NCBI RefSeq assembly: GCF_964340395.1
Contig: NC_135562.1
Coordinates: 19,803,126 to 19,867,125 of the forward strand
Direction: 5' to 3'
Length of the DNA: 64,000 bases
From: Glandiceps talaboti
Taxonomy: Eukaryota; Hemichordata; Enteropneusta; Spengelidae
The first letter of the stretch is position 1. The number at the start of each line of letters is the position of its first letter. The position numbers and the translations under genes were made by a program. Positions 12,148 to 23,515 of the stretch are shown in pieces. The notes under the pieces are model-generated. The model worked only from the letters and a program-made list of their open reading frames with translations. It searched no databases and had not been told where the DNA came from.

Positions 12148-13418
12148 TTGACTTTATCGGCAAAAATAAAGGCCGCGGTCAAATTTCGTGAATTTTCATA
12201 CAGTTATCAACATAAAAATGCCATTCGTGCATCAGGCGGGGTGGGTATTCTTGTAAAGAATAATTTATTTAATTCATATTCAGTTTCCATATGTGATAAA
12301 TCTCACGACGGTATACTTGGTATTAAGTTTGTTAACAAGTTTACTGATTACAGCTTCCTAGTCTACGCATGCTACTTATCTCCCGAAAACTCCGTTTGGG
12401 GAAGAAATTCTACCAATTTTTTTTTGCCACCTAATTTGTCAATTATATATGAATTGTCAAGTTGATAATGTCATCATTTGTAGAGATTTAAATGCCAGAG
12501 TTGGTTCTTTACGTGATTACATTCCAGATGTTGATGATATAAATGAGAGATTTCATCTTGACAATACCGTAAACAAACATGGCGAAAGCTTATTGGAATT
12601 TTTGAAAGACACAAAGACGTGTATTTTGAATGGTACAGTGTCTCCAGAAAACAATAACTTTACATCTATTTCTCACAGGGGGAAATCAGTAGTTGATTAT
12701 TTTGTTTTGTCGCATGAGAATGTTAAATATTGTAAAGAGTTTCATGTGTTACCAGTTTCTCAGTTAATTGATACTTATGGTCTGCATGGGTTGTTAAGTG
12801 ACAGTGCGTTACCTGACCATTCTGTACTCTCTGTTTTATTTTCAACTTCTGAGTCAATTATTTATACGCCTCACTCTGATGGGCCAAGTAACCCTGCTGA
12901 CGGTGACCGTCAAAGAAAGTATAATGTCTCTAGTATTCCAGCAGATTTTCTTGACTCTGCTATGTACAGAGATGCGATCATTCAAATTATTGATTCCATT
13001 CAAGCGTGTCGACAAAATCAATTGGATATTGACAACACATATAGTTTATTTTGTCAATGTATTTTTCATGAAAATACTAAGAGGTTGAAAATTTCTAAGC
13101 CATTTTGGACAGATGAGTTAACTAATCTCTGGAAAGAAATGAGGGCGATGGAACGGCGTTTTTTTGAGTTGTAAATCACATTCAAAAAAGAGTCGTGTAG
13201 ATAGCAAACAAACTTTTCTAAGTGCTCAGCGAAGGTTTGATAAAAAATACAGAAGCGAAAAAAGGGCATATTATAAGCGAATTATGTCAAATATTGAATA
13301 TCTGAATACTGAAAATCCCACTGAAGTTTGGCGTCACATTAATAAATTGGTCCCAAGTCAAGCAAAGACATTCCATTACAAGTCTATGGAGAAAATAACT
13401 CTATTACATGTGATTTAA
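12148..13418 (+). pseudogene. LINE endonuclease region, broken
   Basis: Apurinic-endonuclease-like motifs appear in order: GGVGILVKNN, DLNARVG (preceded by R where the family has G), SVVDYFVLS and LPDHSVLSV. The reading frame shifts near 12450 and again near 13165. The N-terminal part of the domain is absent. This copy cannot encode an intact endonuclease. Confidence 0.85.
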
Positions 13419-15612
13419 ACGAAGTATTGAGGAAATGGAAAAATGATTTTGAAGGTCTTTATAATTTATCAATCGGTGATATGGAATCTGATTTTGATGA
13501 TTCTTTTTATGCTAGTGTTATAAATACAAAAGTTCATCTTGAAAAATAATGTGTGTAATGGGAACAATTCTAGTATTAATAATTCTCTGAATGCTGAAAT
13601 ATCTTTAGATGAAGTTGTGAAAGTGGTAAATCACTCAAAACGTAACAAGGCTATAGGTCCTGACAAGATACCATACGAGATCCTGAAAAATGAACGTGCA
13701 ATTAATTTATTATGTCTCCTTTTCCGTTTTTGTTTTAGTTGTGGTAAAGTTCCCTCTATGTGGGGGAATGCAATTATTAAGCCAATTCCAAAATGTTCTT
13801 TATCAGACCCTCGTGTACCATTGAATTATAGAGGAATTAGTCTGTTATCCAATGTCAGTAAACTTTACTCTGGAGTTTTAAACAACAGACTGACCAATTT
13901 TCTTGACTCAGAAAACATTATTGTTGATGAACAGAATGGATTTAGAAAAGCAAGAGCATGCATTGATTATATCTATGCACTTACATCTATAATTAGAAAT
14001 AGAAAAGCACAAGGTCTGCCCACTTTTACTGCTTTTATTGATATGAAAAAAGCATTTGACTGGGTTGACAGAGATCTATTGTTTTTCAAATTACTAAATA
14101 ATGGTATAAATGGGTCTTTTTACGAATCCATCAAAAGTATGTATAGTAAACCACTTTCTTGTATTAATTTGAACCGTAATTTGACACCTTGGTTTTCAAC
14201 ATCTCATGGTGTTAGACAAGGTGATATGTTGTCTCCTACACTTTTTTCAATCTTTGTAAATGATTTAGGTCTGGGTATCCCGGTAGGGGAGTCTCTGGTC
14301 AACATTTTGTTATATGCCGATGACATTGTTGTTTTAGCTGAAAATGAGGCAAACCTTCAAAATGTCCTTGATCATTTGCGAAATTGGTGTAGGAGATGGC
14401 GAATGATGGTAAATAAATCAAAAACGCAAATTGTACATTTTAGAAGCAAAGGGAGAACTTTAACTAATGTTTCTTTTCATTTTGGTAATGCAGACCTGGA
14501 TGTTGTATCGAAGTATAAGTACTTAGGTGTAGTACTGGATGAATTTTTAGACTATGATGTAACTGCTGAAACTCTCTCAAATGGTGCTGGGAGAGCTCTT
14601 GGTGCCGTTATTTCAAAAATTCACAGGTTTAAAGATTCCAGGTATAATACTTTTACAACTCTTTTTCATTCATGTGTTGCCCCAATATTGGATTATTGTT
14701 CTGGCATTTGGGGCTTTAAATCCAAGTCGAAATGTAACGCCATTCAAAATCGGGCTATCAGAGATTTTCTCGGTGTCCATAAATTCGCTCCGATACTTGC
14801 TGTTAATGGAAATATGGGCTGGGACAGTTGTCTGATAAGGCACCAGCTTAATATGGCCAGATTATGGAATCGTTTATTATCTATGCCAGATAACAGGATA
14901 ACCAAACAAGTGTTTTTATGGGACTACGAGTTAAATTCAAAAAATTGGGCCCAGGATATGTTGAAATTATTTACAGAAATTGGTTTACAGGGAATTTTTC
15001 ATAATATGGAGACATGTAATATTTCGTTTGTGAAAGAAAAACTGAGAATCTTTCATGGTAATAATTGGGAAATTAATGTGAAAGAAAAGCCTAAGTTAAA
15101 AACATATGTTACTTTCAAAAAACATTATGGTCTGGAAAATTATTTAACGTATAATTTGTCACGTGGTAAGCGATCACTTTTAGCTCAGCTCAGACTAGGT
15201 ATTCTTCCTTTAAAAATTGAAACTGGTAGATTTTCTAATTTAGACAGGGAGGAAAGACTTTGTGATTTCTGCAAAGACGCAGTTGAAGATGAGATACATT
15301 TCCTTTTTCACTGTGGACTTTATCATGAATTTCGAGAGTTTCTGTTTTCAAAAGCTAGGGAAATATCTCCTCACTTTGACTCAAGAGACGTTGTCGAAAA
15401 CCTAGAATTTTTAATGACAACCATGCCATTTGACCTAGCAAATTTTGTTAGCGATGCTTTTTGTAAGAGAAAGGAATTTATGTACAATGTTTAAATACGT
15501 ATGCTTACTTATTCATAAGTTAAAGATTTGTATTACTTTAGTGTCTTGTAAGCCCTAGGGGCTGGGTGTGGCTATAGGTAAGTCCACACATGACACTTTA
15601 ATAAATAAATAA
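12150..15612 (+). mobile_element. 5'-truncated LINE (non-LTR retrotransposon)
   Basis: Fragmentary endonuclease, then a full reverse transcriptase, a C-terminal Cys-His knuckle, a short 3' UTR and a (TAAA)n tail (AATAAATAAATAAA near 15600). The 5' boundary is approximate because the endonuclease start is missing. Clade not assigned. Confidence 0.9.
13539..15494 (+). CDS. LINE reverse transcriptase with C-terminal Cys-His motif
   Basis: An unbroken frame of about 650 codons joins the broken endonuclease region. RT blocks in order: KAIGPDKIPYEIL, LNYRGISLLSNVSKLY, FTAFIDMKKAFDWVD (first catalytic Asp), SHGVRQGDMLSPTLFSIF, LLYADDIVVLAE (YADD catalytic pair) and YKYLGVVL in the thumb. Near the end CDFCKDAVEDEIHFLFHC gives a C-x2-C...H...C knuckle common at the end of such ORFs. 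The RT itself shows no lesion, so the copy is fairly young. The true start codon is unknown because the upstream ORF is shifted. Confidence 0.95.
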   Translation: MKNNVCNGNNSSINNSLNAEISLDEVVKVVNHSKRNKAIGPDKIPYEILKNERAINLLCLLFRFCFSCGKVPSMWGNAIIKPIPKCSLSDPRVPLNYRGISLLSNVSKLYSGVLNNRLTNFLDSENIIVDEQNGFRKARACIDYIYALTSIIRNRKAQGLPTFTAFIDMKKAFDWVDRDLLFFKLLNNGINGSFYESIKSMYSKPLSCINLNRNLTPWFSTSHGVRQGDMLSPTLFSIFVNDLGLGIPVGESLVNILLYADDIVVLAENEANLQNVLDHLRNWCRRWRMMVNKSKTQIVHFRSKGRTLTNVSFHFGNADLDVVSKYKYLGVVLDEFLDYDVTAETLSNGAGRALGAVISKIHRFKDSRYNTFTTLFHSCVAPILDYCSGIWGFKSKSKCNAIQNRAIRDFLGVHKFAPILAVNGNMGWDSCLIRHQLNMARLWNRLLSMPDNRITKQVFLWDYELNSKNWAQDMLKLFTEIGLQGIFHNMETCNISFVKEKLRIFHGNNWEINVKEKPKLKTYVTFKKHYGLENYLTYNLSRGKRSLLAQLRLGILPLKIETGRFSNLDREERLCDFCKDAVEDEIHFLFHCGLYHEFREFLFSKAREISPHFDSRDVVENLEFLMTTMPFDLANFVSDAFCKRKEFMYNV

Positions 15613-16414
15613 ACATAACATATTAACTGTGCGGTGATTTTTAGCATGGTGCATTTTGATCACATTTTACTTGCATATGGACGGAAAACGAGCCAGTAAA
15701 ACCTACAGTAGTCGAGAGTACATTGCACTAAATTTCTAAAAACAAACAAGGTTACATGTTCAGAGATATAGTTGAATATCATTGCGTGGACAGATTTTAC
15801 GTTGCAGGGCTTCATCTGTGTAGAATTTAATAACAAATCGAATGATGTATGTGACATGCTTAGCCCGTGCGTCTTTTTCTTAGCCCAGGCCGTTTTACGA
15901 CGGGTATGTTTTCTTCACGGAAGTGAAACTGAGAAATCTGAAAACGAACATCGACCAAACAAAACGGTATTATGAAAAATCTCACATGAAACTATGTTTT
16001 TTGAAGGTACAAAACATGCGAGTAGGTCACTTGTAGATCGTACAGTGACTTTGGAACATTGTACATGTAGCATTCTAAAAATAACACTGTATCGTTATGT
16101 TGCCTCTCCAGAGGGCGCCATGATCACTGCGTCATAGAACTAAGTCCATCACGTCTCTCCAAATCCACTTTGACGCGCAATCTTATTGGTTACTCAGTAC
16201 GTTCGTTTAGAATGGCTGACACGCATACGCGCGGTACACCTAGGCTTTATAAAAACACGGAAGTACTATTATCAGTGACAATAAAGTACCAATTATTACA
16301 AACATTGGGTTTGAGAAATCCCTAATCATTCTTTGCCTCTACAACAGGTAATCTGAACTGAAGAAACTAAATTTTCATTGTTTTCAGTTGTTAGGGACCG
16401 GACAGAATTTACGG
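15613..16414. promoter_or_regulatory. Candidate promoter or solo LTR around 16098-16346
   Basis: TTATTGGTTACTC (inverted CCAAT) lies about 70 bases upstream of CTTTATAAAAACAC (TATA-like, near 16248), with AATAAA near 16282. The block can be framed as TGTTG...CAACA, like an LTR, but flanking repeats do not match exactly. No downstream coding exon was found. Weak. Confidence 0.25.
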
Positions 16415-16415
16415 C

Positions 16416-16523
16416 GGGGGGGGGGGGGGGGGGGCTGGAGAGAAATTGGGGGGGCCATGAAAAAAATGGGAGGCTTGAAGGGGGGGGGGGCATGAAAATT
16501 CTCATGGTTTGAAAGGGGGGGCC
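16416..16523. repeat. Poly-G runs
   Basis: A run of 19 G (16416-16434) followed by several 7-10 base G runs. G-quadruplex potential, also a likely place for sequencing error. Confidence 0.9.
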
Positions 16524-16742
16524 GCGAAATATTTTGTCATTGAAAAAAATTAATATGTTAGAAAATTTAGCATTGCATGAGATAGCACTTGATATCATCT
16601 TTAATATTGAATGTCTACACTTTCATTTATGTATTAAAATGGAAGTGTGTACGTTTGTATGTACCTATTTAGTGAAGTATAAAAACACTACTCAAGATCA
16701 ATTTGATACACCCTGAATTACTCTTATATACTCCAAGTTGTT

Positions 16743-16890
16743 CACACACACACACACACACACACACGCACATATGTATACATACGTACATACATACATA
16801 CATACATTTTAGCACTGTGAAAACAGGTTCAGTGTGTAATTCCCATCAAGGATACATATGTATATGTATATGTATATATATATATATATA
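16743..16890. repeat. (CA)n, (CATA)n and (TA)n microsatellites
   Basis: CA repeats 16743-16768, CATA repeats to about 16806, and TATATG/TA repeats 16859-16890. Confidence 0.95.
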
Positions 16891-17013
16891 GTAATATACT
16901 AGCATAGGACCTGTAATTTATGTGATTAAAAAGTGACCTTTTGGTGAAAAATGTAAATACAAAAACGTCTGGCCAGATTAATTTAGATAGGTGTTTTATT
17001 TCTTTCCTTGACA

Positions 17014-17613
17014 CTATTCTTGAGTTTCACTCTCAGACTCACTAGAGTCTGAAGATGTGAGGCAAGACTTGTCTTTCTTTCTATCTAAAACCAGTGAAAT
17101 TAAACTATTTCCCTCCTCAGCATCATCAAATGCATCTATCTGTACTAAATATTGTAAAGCATTTAGATGTCTGCGTGGTGTTAAATGTTTTTTCATCAGT
17201 GACTTTGCACTAACTTTGGTAGCTGCCTTCTGGCCGTATTTTCCTACAACCTTATCCACAAGTCGCTCACTAAAAACAGTTAACAACAGTCTTTTTGCTT
17301 GACTAATTGTTCTTTTCTCTTTCCTTCTTCTTACTTTTCTTTTATTTTCCTTCTTTCTCCTTGTCTTCCTGTGTCGTTCGCTAACAACAACTTCATTCTG
17401 TGGGAATCTTCTTGCAATGATGTCACTTGTATGAGAAACATCATTTTGTTTGGCTTTCACTAAACCAAGCCAATGTTTCAGAGTATCAAGTTTACTTGTT
17501 ATATATTTGTTTTCACTACCAGCAAATGGCCGCTCACTGTGATTGTCATCAAGCAGTTCCCTTCTCCTGTTTTCTAAAAGATCATGTAGTTCTTCTAGAC
17601 TTTTATGTGAATT
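17014..17613 (-). CDS. Basic, nuclear-type protein C-terminal exon, unrecognised
   Basis: An open frame ending at 17014. Readable part: SLEELHDLLENRRRELLDD, then LKHWLGLVK, a strongly basic stretch (RKTRRKKENKRKVRRRKEK, a likely nuclear localisation signal), TPRRHLNALQYLVQIDAF and an acidic Ser-rich tail (SSDSSESESETQE). I do not recognise the family. The frame continues upstream to 17724, but that part reads through the second arm of an inverted duplication and is probably artefactual. Codon use and composition look coding. No neighbour suggests a function. Confidence 0.5.
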   Translation of the reverse strand, partial: NSHKSLEELHDLLENRRRELLDDNHSERPFAGSENKYITSKLDTLKHWLGLVKAKQNDVSHTSDIIARRFPQNEVVVSERHRKTRRKKENKRKVRRRKEKRTISQAKRLLLTVFSERLVDKVVGKYGQKAATKVSAKSLMKKHLTPRRHLNALQYLVQIDAFDDAEEGNSLISLVLDRKKDKSCLTSSDSSESESETQE

Positions 17614-17714
17614 GTGAAGATGTTGTTCAGAATTCACATAAAAGTCCAGAAGAACTACATGATCTTTTAGAAAACAGGAGAAGGGAACTGTTTGATGACA
17701 ATCACAGTGAGCGG
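17530..17714. repeat. 84-bp inverted duplication, two mismatches
   Basis: Arm 17530-17613 is repeated in reverse orientation at 17631-17714 with a 17-base spacer (gtgaagatgttgttcag). Two differences in 84 positions. The duplicated sequence is part of the coding frame of the basic protein. Confidence 0.97.
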
Positions 17715-17924
17715 AGTATTCCACAACATTCTAAATTTCTTTGCACTTTCATGAAGTCACAAATGTCTTACATTTACATGTGTATTGGTAATACATTTGG
17801 TGTAGGAAAGTGAAAGCTATATTTGTCAGACCTCAGTGTGCATAAAATCCTTAGTTTGCTAATTTTGTTTGAAATTTAATGGGAATGCATCTAGGGTTGT
17901 ATAGATGAAGAAATATTAAGGATA

Positions 17925-18890
17925 CAATGATGTCATGAGTGATATGCAAATTTGGTGTAAAAATGTTCATTTTTGGTCAAAAACATATCTCACGAAGTAC
18001 TTGGTCAATGACATTGAAACTTGGTGAGAGATGTTTCTACAAGTGTTATTATGCAGATTTTCTTCAAAATGTGTTGACACAATTGGCCCTAGCAACCATG
18101 ACCACGCCCTAGGCAACAACCAATTGGCAGTATATTTTGGTCAAATAACATCATCTGGTAGGCAAGTGAGTAAACATTAAAAAAATGTATGAAAATATCC
18201 CTAGCAACCATGACCACACCCATAGCAACAGCCAAACAGTCGTGTATTTCACAAAGATAACAAAAGGGATTAATAGACAATTGAATAAACATTAAAATGT
18301 GTATGAAAATTTGCCTAGCAACAAGACCACGCCCATAGCAACAGCCAAATAATCACATACATTGTGAAGAAAACAACGGGGATTAATAGACAAATGAATA
18401 AACATTTAAAAATGTATGCAAATATGCTTAGCAACAAGACCACGCCCATAGCAACAGCCAAATGATCACGTATATTGCAAAGATAATATCAGGAATTCAT
18501 ACACAAGTGAACAAAAACATGCAAAAATATATGCAAATATATCTAACAACATGACCACGCCCATAGCAACAGCCAAATGATAGTGTATCTTGCAAAGATA
18601 GCAACATGGTTGGATAGGCAACTGATTAGTCATTCAGCAAATGAACACATATGTTAGCATGGACTAGCATATGGATAAACATTTTTAAAAACTGTACAGT
18701 TGTGCCACAACACCATTGGCGGTATTTTTTTAGTTATGCAGTAAATATGGATTTTCAACTACAAATATGGCCGTCATTTGATCAAATTTGCATACATTGC
18801 AAAACAAAGTGAGGTGCATATGTACCACATGATATATGGTCACCTATATGAATGAAGTAGCATATTGCATGTCTGAGAAATGACATATTA
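17925..18890 (+). repeat. Dispersed repeat with about 115-bp internal units
   Basis: CCACGCCCATAGCAACAGCC recurs at roughly 115-base spacing (near 18211, 18328, 18440, 18555), each with GCAAAGATAA and a TAGACAA or TAGGCAA block. The same family lies in opposite orientation at 28470-29650 and as shorter pieces at 31490-31690 and 53515-53600. Non-coding. Confidence 0.9.
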
Positions 18891-19211
18891 CGAATGGACA
18901 GGCAAACAGATGGACGAACAGATGGCACCCATTCTCCCCATCAATTGCTTTAAGTCAATGTGATTTATCCCAATTAGTAAAGAATTTGTGGCCACTGTCT
19001 CCAATGCGGCTGGTAAACAATGTGGTGAGATACACTTTGGTGGTGCTGAATTGACCATAAGAGCACAGAAGAGCAAGTACATTCATTGGGATTATCATCC
19101 TAATGCTGGATGATTTGAACATGAAAATCAAATGTCATTGAAAACTGGCATGCCTAGAGGGTGTATCTTGCTGTACCGTGGCAACAGATGTATAAACAGG
19201 GATCATTATGA

Positions 19212-19620
19212 GACAAAGAGTCTCTGAAATTTTACAGAGAACTACAATGTAATAACATACCTGCTGATATGAACAAGAACTTTGATGCAGTAAAACAATT
19301 CCTGACACTGGTTGTCAAATGTTTTGTCATAGAGGGTGTGCTGAAAGTCTTTGAGATGGCATCAACTACCAGCAAACCAAACCATCACATCCCTCATATC
19401 CACATCAGCAAGACCATCTGTAAGAAAGAGTGCATAAACACAGTCATTGGTAAATTTGTTGATGATTTCATAATACCTGACACAACAACATAAAGAGTAA
19501 CTACTGGTAATGACTCTACTGAGATTCATTTGAGTAGTATCAACCAAAAGACCATGCATACTGTGTTTCTAGACACAATGATTACCTACATTAAAATGAA
19601 AGATGCTCAGTACATAATGA
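19212..19620 (+). pseudogene. Relic of an uncharacterised mobile-element ORF
   Basis: A frame with stops encodes ESLKFYRELQCNNIPADM, then AVKQFLTLVVKCFVIEGVL and IGKFVDDFIIPDTTT before a stop at 19491-19493. This style of sequence resembles the DUF6589-type ORFs seen in invertebrate repeat families; that is memory-based and unverified. Only a fragment is present and it is broken on both sides. Confidence 0.35.
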
Positions 19621-20389
19621 TGGTAACTATCTGAAACTATATATTTTCAGAAATGTGACTGTATACATTTTTTCATGGTGTTGATTATTTTATACTGACC
19701 CAAAGTGAGTGTGTTTTGGGGTGACAACACAATTTTTCATTAATTCTGTTAATTAGTCAATGAAAATGTGTAACTTGACAACTACAGAGTCATGATGTTT
19801 CTGAGTGTTTTAGATTCTTCACATTTCAAACATAAAGTCAACAAAATTCTATGCGTCTATCATGTCTTGTTCCTTTTGAAACAAGAAAGTGAAAGAGAGG
19901 TACCATGAATCTAAACTCTTAAATCACAGTACTTCACTTTCACTTCATAATATTGTAAAAGACAGGTGATAGGAACATGGAATTTGTATTGAATTTATGT
20001 TCACATTCTGATGAATCTAAAACTTTCACATTATGACTCCACATTCTGATGTCAAATCACATTTTCTCATAGAATCTTTCATGGAATTAACGAAAAACAT
20101 GTTTATGGTGAATGTAAAAAATCAACAGCACAACAGTAAAGGTCACATACGGCATAGTGGGTGGGTGGGTCTATGCATATGGTTATAATCATTAGTTATA
20201 CATTAGTAAAAGACGTTACGGTATAGAACATCATGCGTCCACTATGTCTTAACTTTCTACTTGGTTTATCCATCCATTGCCTTCGTAAGAAAACCAGATT
20301 TTTTATGTGAAACACGTGATGAAAAATAAAAACAAGCAATCAGCCCACAAATCTGATGCACTGAAATTGGGGCGAGTTGAAACTTTGGC
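19621..20389. other. No gene seen
   Basis: AT-rich sequence without a supported exon. A GGGGCGAGTTGAAAC word at about 20371 matches the tandem words at 32108-32169. Confidence 0.4.
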
Positions 20390-20956
20390 TAGTTGAAATC
20401 TAAACTAATCTTTGACCAACACATAAACAAGACTGTACAAACTGCCTATGAAGGACTTTCAAGTTTCTCGACCAGGACACTTTTATTTTTCTGTATCGTA
20501 GACTAATCGGACATCAGTCTGGACATCATATAAATCAAGTAAAAGCAACACCATCGAATCAGTACAAAGAGCAGCTACAAAATTGATCTCAGGATTGAAA
20601 GATTTTATATCATACCTGGACAGACTAAACTTTAATGTGTTCGTGGCGACATGATTGAAGTTTACATATACACACATGGTTTCTACAAAACTCAATCTCC
20701 CTTCACTATCGTAGTGAACCCTACAACTCGTGGTCACTCTTTCAAGTTGAAGAAACCTAAAACACCATCACTGGATATCCATTGGTATTTTTTCACTTAT
20801 AGAGTCTGTCAACCTTGGAACAATTTGTCTGCTGATGTTGTGATATCATTATCACTGACTTTCAAATCAAGACTTGATTTACATGTAATACACACGAAAA
20901 AACTTACCGCTACAGATTTGTTTTCTCCACATTGTATTCTCGTCATCCACTGTTGA
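20390..20956 (+). pseudogene. LINE ORF2 C-terminal fragment
   Basis: Across two or three frames: SIESVQRAATKLISGLKDF, RGDMIEVYIYTHGFYK, TRGHSFKLKKPKT, then FFTYRVCQPWNNLSADVV and a stop. This order (VQRRATKLI, RGDMIE, TRGHSYKL, WNSLP) is typical of the end of CR1/Jockey-like reverse transcriptase ORFs. Frameshifted, no 5' part nearby. Confidence 0.75.
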
Positions 20957-21039
20957 TCGTTTCAACTCCAAACAGGCTGTGAAGTTGTAGTCAGCATTAC
21001 CAGTATTGAAAGGTTGAACGCTAGGCCTATCTGAAAACT

Positions 21040-21330
21040 TCATGGGTGGCGGCTGCCATCTTACTTTTAGGACTTCTGACTTTCAGCTAATCAGCTTGCT
21101 TCGCTTGCTTCCCCTGTTTCGAACACCAATCTCGCAACCTGATTCGCTCGTCGAAATGGATTTGGAGAGAGGTCTTGGCGGCGACAGTAGGGAGCCCTCC
21201 ACGACGCTCTCAGGAGAGGGAAAGCGCGCCACTGACGGCGAAACCGGCGCCATTTGCCCCCTCTCCAAGATGGCGGCAATAACCGTGAAAGCGTCCATTG
21301 TGTTCGACACCGTCTTTGGTTGAAAATTTG
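21040..21330. promoter_or_regulatory. GC-rich island with YY1-type sites, possible first exon
   Basis: CCAAGATGGCGGCAAT at about 21266 is a consensus YY1 site, and GGCGGCTGCCATCTTAC at 21048 is a second one in the opposite orientation. The block is CpG-richer than its surroundings. A 55-codon + frame (MDLERGLGGDS..., 21156-21323) could be a first exon, but the opposite strand is open too and no donor or next exon is clear. Confidence 0.35.
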
Positions 21331-21805
21331 AAATGTTGTTTGTCTCATTGCACTGACACTAGCGTTATTCCGCAATTCATTTTGGAGCGACAATTTGCTA
21401 TGGAAAGAATGGCCCTGAATTTGTGAACAGAGCTGTACTTTCGACATCAAAATCCAAACTTCAATTTTCATACAAGGAGAATCCACTGAGTTCACCTTGG
21501 GTTCCGACATAAAGTAGGGCCATACAAGTTTTGGGAATGACGGGAAAAAATATGTTCAAAATGTTAGTTGTACTTCCTGTTGTACCTGCACAGACTGTAG
21601 GTCAAATAGTTGGGTAAAGAGGGTTATTTTGTTGTTATTTATTTGAGAAAGCATCATCTAACTTATTTTTTTTAAAAGTAGTTTTTTTTTTCTTTGAATG
21701 TAACATCCTTTCGACAACTACTGTCAAAACATACGACATTAGGCCAGAGAAAATAAAAAAGCTGTTTAATGGGCCCGACCTCCCCATACTTTTGGCATTT
21801 CAATA

Positions 21806-22081
21806 CAGGGGTGAACAAATCATTTTGTGAACTGGTGGTCCCCGGACCAGTGCCTTAAAAAATCAAGTGGTCCTGCTGAAAGAATTAGTGGTCCCATGTC
21901 CCGCTAATATGAAACATTAAATCTTACCTACTGTATATACTGTATATTCAGATGACTTTTTAACATAGTTTAACAGTAAGGTACTGGTTCGACGGACCAG
22001 ACAAGGTAAACTTTGTGTGATCCGCACCGCCAAAAAAATCACTAGTCCCGGACCCAGGACCAGTAGATTTGTTCACCCCTG
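21806..22081. mobile_element. hAT-type MITE, 276 bp
   Basis: CAGGGGTGAACAAATC at 21806 is matched by GATTTGTTCACCCCTG ending at 22081, a perfect 16-bp terminal repeat of the CAGGGG type typical of hAT. GGACCAG words occur inside both ends. An exact 8-bp target duplication is not visible. A hAT transposase relic lies 2.3 kb away. Confidence 0.85.
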
Positions 22082-22329
22082 CGAATATATTTGTTTTTGG
22101 TGATGGGCAATATATCCTGATGTAGGCTTCACATGTCAGTAAAATGTACACAACATTTAGAGATTTGTTTATATTTTCTGAATATTACATGTAACAATAT
22201 ACATTTAAGTCTATTACAAATTATATAAGCATCTTACACACTGTGGTTTACTTGGTTCTGATGATACATACAGGCATGAATTGGGATTAAATTAAGCTGT
22301 TGTACATGTATATGCAAAGTGCACTAAAA

Positions 22330-23407
22330 AGAATTGAGCAAAAGTTAAAGACCATGGGAGTGCGCTGAGCAGTCATTTGGCCATCAAAAGTCTGGATTTC
22401 ATCTTTGTATTTCCCATCACAAAATGTTTCTATTTCATCTTCATCCATGATATTCCACAGCTGTTCTAGTTCATCATTTTATTTTTGCAGTTCAACTATC
22501 CTCTCATGTAGTTTTTGTATCTCTGTTGCATTTTTATCAACCGCTACATTCATCTTTGTTGTCTTTGTATAGTAGTGTAGTCTAGTGTACCTTTATCTTG
22601 CTTGAGTCAAAGGATTTATGATTCTGCATTTTTTAATTTATGGGTTGTTTGTGAGAGTTCTTCAGTGGATGCATCCAATTTTTCTTCTGTATGTTCAAGA
22701 TGTTTCTCAATGTTTTTTACTTTTTCATTGGTTGTTTTACTCTTCTCCTTTAACTGTTCAATCTTTGTATCTCTCCTCTGAATCTTTCTGTGTGCCTGCT
22801 TGACAACTTCACTTCCCTTTTTTCTTTTAATTGATGATAGTTCTTTTGTTTCATCCAGTACTCTTGATTTCTTTTCAAACTCCTCATTCAGTCTATCCAG
22901 TTCACCCTGTAGACCATCAAAGTTATCTCTGGTATGCAATGCCACAACACATGCATGTATATTCTCCATCTCCTCTAGTAGTCTGTCAATTTGGTGTTCA
23001 CTTGCTTCATAATCCTCTTCCACTTGAGAGAGTTTTCTTTTTAGAGTTGTAGTTTCTTTTGTGAGCTGTACAACTTTTCTAGCATATTCTTTTTCTTTAT
23101 CTGATGTTGCATTGTTAATTATGGCTGTCGTCTGTTTTATTGGTACTGAAAATGGTAACTGCATAAATTCTTTAGCTTTCAGTAATTGTTTATGTCCTTT
23201 CCATTTGGCCACCTTGTCATACACCGACTTTGCGTTTGTGTATATAGTTGTTTGCTTCACCTCACCTTCCTTGATTTCTTGAAACTTGTCTTTTAACTTT
23301 TCAGCAACATATTTGACGAAAATATTCCCCTCATCGCAGATTTTAACATAAGCATCATAAATGTCGCCATTAGTGAGACCTACACCACTTACCATTTTGC
23401 TAATCAA
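22330..23407 (-). pseudogene. Coiled-coil protein gene fragment
   Basis: The main frame (23407 to 22616) begins at a Met in LTNGDIYDAYVKICDEG, continues with VYDKVAKWKGHKQLL, then about 170 residues of charged heptad-like sequence (LKRKLSQVEEDYEASEHQ, LLEEMENIHA, KIEQLKEKSKTTNEK), a long coiled coil. Downstream on the same strand a second piece reads KLHERIVELQK, an in-frame TAA, then NDELEQLWNIMDEDEIETF and GKYKDEIQTFDG. I associate this layout with a repetitive invertebrate gene family of unknown function. The stop and the missing C-terminus point to a pseudogene. Confidence 0.6.
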
Positions 23408-23446
23408 TGTGATAGCAGCTGGATAACACTAAAATCCACAAATGAA

Positions 23447-23451
<5 letters not shown>

Positions 23452-23513
<62 letters not shown>
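23452..23513. repeat. (GA)n microsatellite
   Basis: Sixty-two bases of GA dinucleotides directly upstream of the coiled-coil gene. Confidence 0.98.

Positions 23514-23515
<2 letters not shown>

Noticed and set aside
16098-16346. Solo LTR
   Set aside because: TG...CA ends and a TATA box are suggestive, but no exact target duplication or second copy is visible; kept only as a weak promoter note.
21091-21510. 139-codon minus-strand open frame in the GC-rich island
   Set aside because: Arg-rich shadow of the GC-rich region, contradicted by an equally long + frame; neither has homology I recognise.
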